A DNA stretch of 64,000 nt from Flavobacterium sp. N3904 (GTDB lineage: Bacteria > Bacteroidota > Bacteroidia > Flavobacteriales > Flavobacteriaceae), in the NCBI RefSeq assembly GCF_025947305.1, contig NZ_CP110009.1:4071501-4135500 (forward strand), in the 5' to 3' direction. Shown here one piece after another: positions 16,697 through 24,591 of the stretch. The translations under genes were made by a program, and so were the position numbers. The notes beneath the pieces were generated by a model, which saw only the letters and a program-made list of their open reading frames with translations, made no database searches and was not told the origin of the DNA. Position 1 is the stretch's first letter. Each line of letters starts with the position of its first letter.

Positions 16697-17443
16697 ATGG
16701 CAAATTTGTTTAAAGGAAAAATGGCAGCCATTTTTGATGCCATGTACCAAACCTTCATCGATTATGATGAAGAATATGAGTTCTATAATAGATTAATTCA
16801 AGAAAACAATTGCAATTCCATACTCGAAATAGGCAGTGGCACTGGTAATCTAGCCAAACGCTTTCAGGAAAACAATCACAATTATATTGGTCTGGATTAT
16901 AGTCTAAGTATGATTGCCATAGCTCAGGAAAGAAATAAAGACAGCCACTTTATTCACGGTGATATGCGCGAATTCGAACTTGAAACTGCTGTCGATGCCA
17001 TTTTGATTACTGGCCGTTCTACCAGCTATCTGATTAATAATGAAGACATAAACAACACTTTTACCTCACTTTATAAAAATTTAAACGATAATGGTGTCAT
17101 TATTTTTGATTTCATAGATGCCAACCGTTTTATTCCTTTTATCAAAAAGAATGAAAACATAATACACGAAGCTTCATACGAAGGCGTAAATTATATTAGA
17201 GAAAGTCATTGGGACACAACTCCTTTAGAAAATTTTATGCTCGAATGGAGTGCCCAATACTACACATTAGTAAATGGTGAAAAGGAAATTATTTTAGATG
17301 ATCTCTCGACTGTTCGCGTATTTACTTTAAATGAAATTGAATTGTTTTTGTATTTAAATAATTTCGAAATCATCAAAACTATTGATCGAAAAACCTATGC
17401 TTATGATACCTATGTAATTGTAGCAAGAAAAAAATTGACATAA
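16697..17443 (+). CDS. Class I SAM-dependent methyltransferase
   Basis: A 248-residue methyltransferase with the SAM-binding motif I SILEIGSGTGNLA at residues 41-53, motif II acid in YIGLDYS, and DAILITGRSTSYL as the post-II strand. Domain order and length match Methyltransf_25-type small-molecule methylases. The substrate is not evident. The gene is isolated between two terminators, one immediately upstream (16624-16654) and one immediately downstream (17446-17471), so it forms a single transcription unit. Confidence 0.88.
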   Translation: MANLFKGKMAAIFDAMYQTFIDYDEEYEFYNRLIQENNCNSILEIGSGTGNLAKRFQENNHNYIGLDYSLSMIAIAQERNKDSHFIHGDMREFELETAVDAILITGRSTSYLINNEDINNTFTSLYKNLNDNGVIIFDFIDANRFIPFIKKNENIIHEASYEGVNYIRESHWDTTPLENFMLEWSAQYYTLVNGEKEIILDDLSTVRVFTLNEIELFLYLNNFEIIKTIDRKTYAYDTYVIVARKKLT

Positions 17444-17445
17444 AA

Positions 17446-17471
17446 AAAATCCTAAGCTTACTTAGGATTTT
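17446..17471. terminator. Bidirectional terminator between the methyltransferase and ferredoxin genes
   Basis: A perfect 11-bp stem, AAAATCCTAAG with CTTAGGATTTT, and a CTTA loop lie between two convergent genes. T-rich sequence flanks it on both strands. Confidence 0.88.
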
Positions 17472-17496
17472 GTTTTTATTACTAATGCTTTTTAAA

Positions 17497-17847
17497 CTAT
17501 TCGTTATGCAAAAAAGCTTGTCTGTTCAATAAAGTCTCTTCAGATTCAACATGATTATCATCTGGTATACAACAATCTACAGGACATACGGCAGCACATT
17601 GTGGCTCATCATGAAATCCTTTACACTCTGTACATTTCCCTGGAACAATATAATATACTTCGTCTGAAATTGGTGTTTGGGCAGCCTCAGAATCTACTTC
17701 ACTACCATCTGGCAAAATTACTTTCCCCTTTAGTTTTGTTCCGTCTTTATATCTCCAATCATCAGCTCCTTCATATATTGCTGTATTTGGGCACTCAGGT
17801 TCGCAAGCCCCACAATTAATGCATTCATCGGTTATTATAATTGCCAT
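17497..17847 (-). CDS. Ferredoxin with two [4Fe-4S] clusters
   Basis: A 116-residue ferredoxin of the 2[4Fe-4S] type. Cluster I uses Cys9, 12, 15 and 19 (CINCGACEPEC) and cluster II uses Cys72, 75, 84 and 88 or 92 (CTECKGFHDEPQCAAVCPVDC). Between the clusters there is an insertion of roughly 35 residues, and the second motif has the longer C-x2-C-x8-C spacing of Allochromatium-type ferredoxins. A C-terminal tail of about 20 residues follows. It is a low-potential cytoplasmic electron carrier. It is transcribed divergently from the acyl-CoA reductase gene. Confidence 0.93.
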   Translation of the reverse strand: MAIIITDECINCGACEPECPNTAIYEGADDWRYKDGTKLKGKVILPDGSEVDSEAAQTPISDEVYYIVPGKCTECKGFHDEPQCAAVCPVDCCIPDDNHVESEETLLNRQAFLHNE

Positions 17848-17924
17848 TCTTTGTCTAGTTTTAAGGTTGAAAGTTCAAAAGTCTAAAGTTCAATTAAACG
17901 AAATACGAATACTGAACCCAACTT

Positions 17925-17955
17925 TTGCCTAAAGCTTATAAAAAGCTTATTTTTG
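17925..17955 (+). promoter_or_regulatory. Promoter of the acyl-CoA reductase gene
   Basis: TTG at 17925-17927 is followed after 20 bases by TATTTTTG at 17948-17955, matching the Bacteroidota -33/-7 pattern. It lies 38 bases before the ATG at 17994. Confidence 0.7.
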
Positions 17956-17993
17956 TGCAAAATTACAATCAAAACATTTCATAAACAAACATT

Positions 17994-19052
17994 ATGACAT
18001 TAGATACAAAAAAAAGCGCATTTGTTAAATTAGGGCAATTCCTGGCCCAGTTCAAAGAAGGGAACTGCACAAAGGATGAAACGGTATTTGGAAATGATGT
18101 GTTTTTTGAAAAATTTATCGCTTTAATTCAGCTTTCTCAGTCGCATAATGGTTGGTACACTCCAGAACAAGTCTATTTTTCTATTCAATCTTGGGCAGAA
18201 GCATTGACCGATGAAAATTTGTCCAAATGGCTTTCTAACTATGATTTTAGCGAAGTGAAACCAAAAAAAGTAGCTTTAATATTGGCCGGAAATATTCCGC
18301 TTGTTGGCTTTCATGATTTCTTATCGGTTTTGATTACGGGACATGATGTCCTGGTAAAAACATCTTCCAATGACCAACATCTTTTGCCATTCTTAGCCAA
18401 TTATCTTATTGCTTGTGAGCCTGAATTCAAAAATAAAATCACATTTGTAGAAGGAAAATTAGAAAATTTTGATGCCGTTATTGCAACAGGAAGCAACAAT
18501 ACTGCGCGCTATTTTGAATATTATTTTAAAGAGAAACCTTCCATTATAAGAAAAAACAGAAATTCGATTGCCGTATTGAATGGAAAAGAATCCAAAGAAC
18601 AATTAACTGCATTAGGTGAAGATATCTTTAGGTATTTTGGTTTAGGATGTCGAAATGTTTCCAAACTTTTTGTTCCGAAAGGCTATTCCTTTGAACCCTT
18701 TTTTGAAGCAATTTTTGAATACCAGGATGTGATTCATTACGAGAAATATGCCAATAATTACGATTACAATAAAGCCGTTTTTTTAATGAGTAATTTCAAA
18801 TTGTTGGACAATGGTTTCCTGACTTTAAAAGAAGATTCAAGTCACGCCTCTCCAATTACCAGTGTATTTTATGAATTTTACGACGATATAAACGATTTAC
18901 AAAATCGATTGGATTCAGAAAGCGAGCAAATTCAATGCATTGTAAGCAATAATCTTGTAAAAAACAGTATTCCTTTTGGACAATCACAATTGCCTAAATT
19001 ATGGGATTACGCTGATAATATTGATACTATATCGTTTTTGTTAATAAGATAG
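17994..19052 (+). CDS. Acyl-CoA reductase (LuxC-like)
   Basis: A 352-residue protein of the LuxC-like acyl-CoA reductase family, in the aldehyde dehydrogenase superfamily. Seen are the NAD(P)-contacting VALILAGNIPLVGFHDF (residues about 92-109), the VLVKTSSNDQHLLPF segment, and FGLGCRNVSKLFVP with the candidate catalytic Cys near residue 221. Such enzymes reduce fatty acyl-CoA or acyl-protein thioesters to aldehydes. No LuxD/LuxE or luciferase genes are near, so bioluminescence is not implied. The neighbouring divergent ferredoxin may be functionally linked, but that is unproven. Confidence 0.85.
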   Translation: MTLDTKKSAFVKLGQFLAQFKEGNCTKDETVFGNDVFFEKFIALIQLSQSHNGWYTPEQVYFSIQSWAEALTDENLSKWLSNYDFSEVKPKKVALILAGNIPLVGFHDFLSVLITGHDVLVKTSSNDQHLLPFLANYLIACEPEFKNKITFVEGKLENFDAVIATGSNNTARYFEYYFKEKPSIIRKNRNSIAVLNGKESKEQLTALGEDIFRYFGLGCRNVSKLFVPKGYSFEPFFEAIFEYQDVIHYEKYANNYDYNKAVFLMSNFKLLDNGFLTLKEDSSHASPITSVFYEFYDDINDLQNRLDSESEQIQCIVSNNLVKNSIPFGQSQLPKLWDYADNIDTISFLLIR

Positions 19053-19212
19053 CATCAAAAAAACATATTAATGCGAATAATTCAATGCTTTTTTATTAAC
19101 TATTCCCGAAATTTGCAAACTTAAATTTTGACCAAAATACAGCATGAAATAGCTATAAAACGGAATAAAAATAGCTCAATACGTGTCACTTATTAAAAAA
19201 ATTAACTACACC

Positions 19213-20283
19213 ATGAAAAAACACAACTACAGCGCAGGACCATGTATTTTACCACAAGAAGTTTTCGAAAAATCAGCACAAGCCATTTTAAATTTTAACG
19301 ATTCCGGCTTATCGCTTTTAGAAATTTCACATCGTAGTAAAGATTTTGTTGCTGTAATGGAAGAGGCCAGAGCATTGGTTTTAGAACTTTTAGATCTAAA
19401 AGGAAAAGGATATCAAGTCTTATTTTTAGGAGGTGGTGCCAGCTTAGAATTTTTAATGGTTCCTTATAATATTCTAAAAGAAGGTGGAAAAGCCGCCTAC
19501 TTAGATACAGGTACTTGGGCGTCTGCAGCTATAAAAGAAGCACAAACGTTTGGCAACACAGTGGTTGTTGCTTCATCAAAAGAACAAAACTACAATCATA
19601 TTCCAAAAGGATATGCTATACCTAATGATGCAGATTATTTTCACTGCACGAGCAACAATACTATTTTTGGAACTCAAATGAAAGAGTTTCCTTCAACAAA
19701 TATACCTGTTGTATGCGATATGAGTTCAGATATTTTTTCTAGAAAATTGGACTTTTCAAAATTCGATATTATTTATGCTGGTGCTCAAAAAAATATGGGG
19801 CCAGCCGGTACAACTTTGGTAGTTATCAAAGAGGAAGTTCTTGGTAAAACAGGACGCACAATACCTAGTATGTTGGATTATGCCAAACATATCAAAGCAG
19901 AAAGCATGTACAACACACCTCCTGTTTTCCCCGTTTACGCATCACTATTGACCTTACAATGGTTGAAAAACTTAGGCGGAATTGAGGCTATCGAAAAAAT
20001 AAATGATACCAAAGCAGCTTTGCTTTATAACGAAATTGACAGAAACCCATTATTCAGAGGAACGGCAGCCGTTGAAGACCGTTCTAATATGAATGCAACC
20101 TTTTTATTGAATGATGAATCACATACTGCCAAATTTGACGAATTATGGAAAGCAGCCGGGATTTCTGGACTGCCGGGACATCGTTCTGTTGGCGGTTACA
20201 GAGCATCAATGTACAATGCACTTCCATTAGAAAGCGTGCAAGTACTTGTTGATGTGATGAAAGCTTTGGAAAAAGAGATTTAA
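19213..20283 (+). CDS. serC: Phosphoserine aminotransferase
   Basis: SerC converts 3-phosphohydroxypyruvate and glutamate to phosphoserine. I start at the ATG at 19213 (356 residues), because MKKHNYSAGPCILP matches the family N-terminus; an upstream GTG at 19183 is not needed. The PLP lysine is Lys193 in GAQKNMGPAG, and the substrate-binding region GLPGHRSVGGYRASMYNA lies near the C-terminus. The short non-ACT SerA gene follows 118 bases downstream, so the two consecutive steps of serine synthesis are adjacent. No serB is visible in the window. Confidence 0.95.
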   Translation: MKKHNYSAGPCILPQEVFEKSAQAILNFNDSGLSLLEISHRSKDFVAVMEEARALVLELLDLKGKGYQVLFLGGGASLEFLMVPYNILKEGGKAAYLDTGTWASAAIKEAQTFGNTVVVASSKEQNYNHIPKGYAIPNDADYFHCTSNNTIFGTQMKEFPSTNIPVVCDMSSDIFSRKLDFSKFDIIYAGAQKNMGPAGTTLVVIKEEVLGKTGRTIPSMLDYAKHIKAESMYNTPPVFPVYASLLTLQWLKNLGGIEAIEKINDTKAALLYNEIDRNPLFRGTAAVEDRSNMNATFLLNDESHTAKFDELWKAAGISGLPGHRSVGGYRASMYNALPLESVQVLVDVMKALEKEI

Positions 20284-20401
20284 AAATTAAATATTGAATG
20301 ATTGAAAAAAAATCAATTGTAAATCATTCTATTTCTCAATTTAAAAAAAACAGATTGAATCTTTAAATAATTAAATATTTCAATCTTTAAATAAAAAATT
20401 A

Positions 20402-21367
20402 ATGAAAATATTAGCAAACGACGGAATTTCAAAAAGTGGTATTAATGCTTTAGAAAAAGCCGGTTTTGAAGTTATAACTACAAAAGTAGCACAGGAACAA
20501 GTAGCTAATTTTGTAAACAAAAATGACATAAGCGTTATATTGGTTCGTAGCGCCACAAAAGTTCGCAAAGATATAATTGATGCTTGCCCAAGCCTCAAAA
20601 TCATTGGTCGCGGCGGAGTAGGAATGGACAATATTGATGTAGACTATGCTAAAAGCAAAGGAATTCATATTATAAATACCCCAGCTTCCTCATCAGAATC
20701 TGTGGCCGAATTGGTTTTTGCCCATTTATTTAGTGGAGTACGATTTTTGCATGATTCCAATAGAAATATGCCCCTTGAAGGTGATACCAACTTTAACGGT
20801 TTGAAAAAAGCGTATGCGGATGGTCTTGAGTTAAGAGGAAAAACTCTTGGAATTATCGGCATGGGCCGAATTGGAAAAGCTACCGCAAAAATAGCAATCG
20901 GACTCGGAATGAAAGTTATTTATAGTGATACCCATATCCCCAAGAAAGATATAAAAATTTCTTTTTTTGACGGACAAACGATCACCATATCAATTCATTC
21001 CCAATCCTTAGAATCTTTATTTAAAGAAGCAGATTTCATTTCGCTACACGTTCCAGCGCAAGACGGTTATGTCATTGGTAAAAAAGAATTGGACTTGATG
21101 AAAGACGGTGTAGGAATTGTAAACTGTGCTCGCGGTGGAGCTATCGATGAAGTTGCATTAATAAAAGCATTGGATAATGGAAAAGTTTTATTCGCCGGAT
21201 TAGATGTTTATGAAAATGAACCAAATCCAGAAATAACTATTTTAATGAATCCGAAAATTTCATTGACACCACATATTGGCGCTGCTACTATAGAAGCACA
21301 AGATAGAATAGGCATTGAGCTTGCACATCAAATAATTAGTTTATTTAACAAATCACTAGTCAACTAA
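20402..21367 (+). CDS. serA: D-3-phosphoglycerate dehydrogenase / D-2-hydroxyacid dehydrogenase
   Basis: A 321-residue D-2-hydroxyacid dehydrogenase. The NAD-binding loop GIIGMGRIGKATA is near residues 151-163, with the catalytic trio Arg in NCARGGAID, Glu in YENEP and His in TPHIGAAT. It lacks the C-terminal ACT or ASB regulatory domain, so it is the short form, presumably not inhibited by serine in the usual way. Position next to serC makes the phosphoglycerate reaction the best call. A strong terminator follows. Confidence 0.9.
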   Translation: MKILANDGISKSGINALEKAGFEVITTKVAQEQVANFVNKNDISVILVRSATKVRKDIIDACPSLKIIGRGGVGMDNIDVDYAKSKGIHIINTPASSSESVAELVFAHLFSGVRFLHDSNRNMPLEGDTNFNGLKKAYADGLELRGKTLGIIGMGRIGKATAKIAIGLGMKVIYSDTHIPKKDIKISFFDGQTITISIHSQSLESLFKEADFISLHVPAQDGYVIGKKELDLMKDGVGIVNCARGGAIDEVALIKALDNGKVLFAGLDVYENEPNPEITILMNPKISLTPHIGAATIEAQDRIGIELAHQIISLFNKSLVN

Positions 21368-21393
21368 AACAACTAACTGATTTTAAACAACAT

Positions 21394-21439
21394 AAGTGGT
21401 GATTTATTAATTGAAGTTAATAAATTACCACTTTTTTTT
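21394..21439 (+). terminator. Rho-independent terminator of serA
   Basis: A 17-bp stem with one mismatch (21394-21410 with 21417-21433) encloses a TTGAAG loop and runs into a T tract to 21439. The TTG in its loop is the formal start of a longer reading of the next gene, which I reject. Confidence 0.88.
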
Positions 21440-21473
21440 AATTAAATTTGATTTCACTTTTAATCAAAAGCCT

Positions 21474-22031
21474 ATGTTTGAGCAATTAACACAATTAGTG
21501 CAACAATTTGGACAAGAAGCAGTTGTAAACAACAATGCAATTCCAAATGAAAATAATGAAGCGGTAATGGAAGAAGCGGGAAATTCTATTTTTTCCAGTT
21601 TGCAAAAAATGGCTTCCGACGGAGGTGTCGAGAAACTGGCTGGACTACTGCAAGGTAACAACGCTCAAAATCCTTCGAACCCAGCGGTTCAACAAATCAC
21701 CGAGCAACTTACTGGAAGTTTGGGAGAAAAATTTGGTTTAAACAGTACTGCAGCAGCTGGAGTAGCCAATAGTATGATTCCTAAAATTCTAGGAGGATTA
21801 GTAAACAAAACCAATGATCCCAATGACAGTTTTCAATTAACAGATTTAATTGGAGCTATTTCGGGAGGCGGTGCCCAAACTTCCGGAATCATGGATACAA
21901 TTTCAAAATACGGAACACAGTTTGGGTTAGACCAAAACGCAGATGGAAAATTAGATTTGAATGATGCTATAGCAGTATCCAAAAGTAGTGGTGGTATAAG
22001 TGGTTTTTTAGGGAAACTATTTGGAAAGTAA
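21474..22031 (+). CDS. DUF937 domain-containing protein
   Basis: A 185-residue protein when started at the ATG at 21474; the upstream TTG lies inside the serA terminator loop. It has the DUF937 features: an N-terminal LTQLVQQFGQEAV helix, Ala/Gly/Asn-rich helical stretches, and a C-terminal LDQNADGKLDLNDAIAV loop that resembles an EF-hand/dockerin calcium site. Related proteins (YidB-like) have no established function. It has its own strong terminator directly downstream. Confidence 0.8.
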   Translation: MFEQLTQLVQQFGQEAVVNNNAIPNENNEAVMEEAGNSIFSSLQKMASDGGVEKLAGLLQGNNAQNPSNPAVQQITEQLTGSLGEKFGLNSTAAAGVANSMIPKILGGLVNKTNDPNDSFQLTDLIGAISGGGAQTSGIMDTISKYGTQFGLDQNADGKLDLNDAIAVSKSSGGISGFLGKLFGK

Positions 22032-22050
22032 CTTCAAAAATTAGCTTTTA

Positions 22051-22085
22051 AAAAAAGTCATTCACGAGTTGTGAATGACTTTTTT
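22051..22085 (+). terminator. Terminator of the DUF937 gene
   Basis: A perfect 15-bp stem (22051-22065 with 22071-22085) with a 5-base loop ends in a T run, 20 bases after the stop codon. Confidence 0.9.
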
Positions 22086-22303
22086 ATATTTATTAAATAC
22101 CTAATTGATTTGTAATCTACTTTTTTGGTATATTTAGAATAGATTTCAATTATTTAAAATGAGATACTAATTTAAAAAAACACTTCAAAATACAAATTAC
22201 GGCACACTATTTGACTATGAGACAAGAAAACTATTCTTATTTTGATTAAAAGCCAATAACAGGACCCAGTTTTTTTTAATAAAATCTTTTTGATATTTTT
22301 TTT

Positions 22304-24424
22304 ATGAAAAAAGTAGAATCCAAAAAATCAAATCCAAAAATAATATTGCTTGTGATAGCAATGAATGTTTTTGCGATAGTTTTATTAATCGCTTTTTTAT
22401 TTTATGTCCAAAATATAAAAAGAATAATCTATACCAATTTTAATACTCAATTTCAAGATGAAATAACTCGTATGATAGATCTTGAATCCAAACAGATTAT
22501 TACTGCAATGGAAAGCGATGCCAGTTGGAATGATTTTGTGGATTATACTAAAACTAAAGATAAAAATTGGTTTTTTGAAATGTACTCAAATCCTAAAACT
22601 TACAAATCAGATTACATTGGAGTCTATGGTATTGACAACAAAATCATTGATCATTCTAATGATTCTAAAATAAAAGTTCCTGATTTTATTCCCGAAAAAG
22701 CATTACTCTTTTTAAAAAAGGTAAAAAAAGCCCGGTTTTATTTAAAAACCAACGATGGATTAGTTGAAGTTTTTGGTGCTACAATAACTGGCGCAAGCGA
22801 CAGTAAAAAATTAAAACCAGCTGGTTACTTTATTTTGGCCCGATTAATTGATAATCAATTAAAACAAAGTGTAGAAAAAATAACCAATTCAAAGATTTCA
22901 TTTTCTACAAATCCAAGCCTACAAAAAAAACAGGAGTATCAACTTTATTTCAATGCAGATTTAAAAGATTACCAAGGAAAATTCATCACCCGTATAAATT
23001 TCGAAAGACCTTTTGGACTATTTATTAAAACCATTTTTAATACTCTATTTGGGATGCTTTTTGTTGTATTAGTATTTTTTACAATAGGAATAATCTACAC
23101 AAAAAAATGGGTATACAACCCAATAAAATCTATTACTAAAGCCTTAGAAACTGGAGATAAAAAATCTATTGAGACATTAAAAAACACTGAAGGTGATTTT
23201 AAAAATATTGGTCAACTTTTCGAAGAAAGTTCTAGACAAAAAAAAGAGCTTGTAAATGCTAAATTAAAAGCCGAAGAAAGCGATAAGCTGAAATCCTCAT
23301 TTTTAGCCAATTTATCACATGAGATACGAACTCCTATGAATGCCATTGTTGGTTTTACCGATTTATTATTGCATACTGAAGTTCCCAAAGAAGAACAACA
23401 GGAATATCTTAGCGTAATTGACAAAAGCGGAAAAAATTTAATTTCGATTATTGATGATCTAATTGAAATGTCAAAAATTGAATCCCAAAAAATTATTCCC
23501 AATTACACCGCAGTTAATATAGAAACGTGCATTCATGATTTATATGAAAGCATACAAATAGCTATTAAAAAAACAAAAAAAATAGATTTCAAGATAATCG
23601 AAACTAAGAATCCCGCACGACATCCTATAAAAACGGATGAAGTTAAACTGAAACAAATAATAGTAAACCTGGTTACCAATGCAATCAAATTTACAGAGAA
23701 AGGTTCTGTCTCATTCGGTTATGAGATTGATGAACTAAACAAAGCAATCAAATTTAGTGTCAAAGACACCGGATTTGGTATAGAAGAAAAAAATCAGAAA
23801 TACATATTTGACCGCTTTAGAAGAGTTGGTGGTGACCAATCTATAAAAGCAGGAGGTTTGGGATTGGGTCTAGCTATATCAAAAGCGTATGTCGAAATGC
23901 TAAATGGTACAATAGAACTAGACTCAAAATTGAATCAAGGGTCAGTTTTTACTTTTACGATTCCTTTAGAATATATAAAAACTAAAAAAATAACAGTTCA
24001 ATCCATAAATCAAATCAAGGCTCACAAAGGAGCTGAAGAAGGTACAATTTTGATTGCCGAAGATGATAATATTAATTTTTTGCTATTTCAAAAAATCATG
24101 AAAACAAAAAATTTTAAAATAATTCGTGCAGAAAATGGTCAAGTGGCGGTAGATATTTGTTTAAGTAATCCAAATATTGATTTAGTTCTTATGGACATAA
24201 AAATGCCCATTATGGACGGCTATGAAGCTTTTGACAAAATACACCCAATAAGGCCTAATCTTCCTATAATAGCACAAACTGCATTTTCATCTAATGAGGA
24301 TAAAGAGAAAATTTACAAAGTTGGATTCAATAATTACATTACAAAACCCATCAATCGAGAAAAATTGTTTGAAATTATTGACGAAATTTATAAAAACAAA
24401 AAAACTAACCGTCTTGAATTCTAA
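22304..24424 (+). CDS. Hybrid sensor histidine kinase/response regulator (first of tandem pair)
   Basis: A 706-residue membrane hybrid kinase. The N-terminal helix (about 13-35) and a second helix (about 243-265) flank a periplasmic sensor resembling a CHASE4 domain (SDASWNDFVDYT near residue 71). A short HAMP-like linker and helix precede the HisKA domain with His339 (NLSHEIRTPMN). The HATPase domain has NLVTNAIKF, DTGFGIE and GGLGLGLAI; the C-terminal receiver has Asp631 (LMDIKMPIMDG) and Lys in YITKPI. No HPt protein or DNA-binding regulator lies nearby. The kinase core is closely matched by the next gene. Confidence 0.93.
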   Translation: MKKVESKKSNPKIILLVIAMNVFAIVLLIAFLFYVQNIKRIIYTNFNTQFQDEITRMIDLESKQIITAMESDASWNDFVDYTKTKDKNWFFEMYSNPKTYKSDYIGVYGIDNKIIDHSNDSKIKVPDFIPEKALLFLKKVKKARFYLKTNDGLVEVFGATITGASDSKKLKPAGYFILARLIDNQLKQSVEKITNSKISFSTNPSLQKKQEYQLYFNADLKDYQGKFITRINFERPFGLFIKTIFNTLFGMLFVVLVFFTIGIIYTKKWVYNPIKSITKALETGDKKSIETLKNTEGDFKNIGQLFEESSRQKKELVNAKLKAEESDKLKSSFLANLSHEIRTPMNAIVGFTDLLLHTEVPKEEQQEYLSVIDKSGKNLISIIDDLIEMSKIESQKIIPNYTAVNIETCIHDLYESIQIAIKKTKKIDFKIIETKNPARHPIKTDEVKLKQIIVNLVTNAIKFTEKGSVSFGYEIDELNKAIKFSVKDTGFGIEEKNQKYIFDRFRRVGGDQSIKAGGLGLGLAISKAYVEMLNGTIELDSKLNQGSVFTFTIPLEYIKTKKITVQSINQIKAHKGAEEGTILIAEDDNINFLLFQKIMKTKNFKIIRAENGQVAVDICLSNPNIDLVLMDIKMPIMDGYEAFDKIHPIRPNLPIIAQTAFSSNEDKEKIYKVGFNNYITKPINREKLFEIIDEIYKNKKTNRLEF

Positions 24425-24591
24425 TAATAAAGACAGAATTTAGATTAAATTTTGTAACAAAAAAACATAATATTGATAGCAAATGATGCTCACAATATGA
24501 TACATTACCTAGTACAAATGTTTTCAACTTTTTTATGAATTACAAAACTCCTATTTGAAACATTTATCAAAAAATAGTAAAACATTTTATA

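Noticed and set aside
17994..19052. A bioluminescence lux operon, suggested by the LuxC-like protein
   Set aside because: No luxA, luxB, luxD or luxE is nearby; this reductase family is common in non-luminous Bacteroidota.
19183..19212. GTG start for serC
   Set aside because: The ATG at 19213 gives the family N-terminus; the extra ten residues have no family match.
21411..21473. N-terminal extension of the DUF937 gene from a TTG
   Set aside because: That TTG lies in the loop of the serA terminator; the ATG at 21474 fits the family start.
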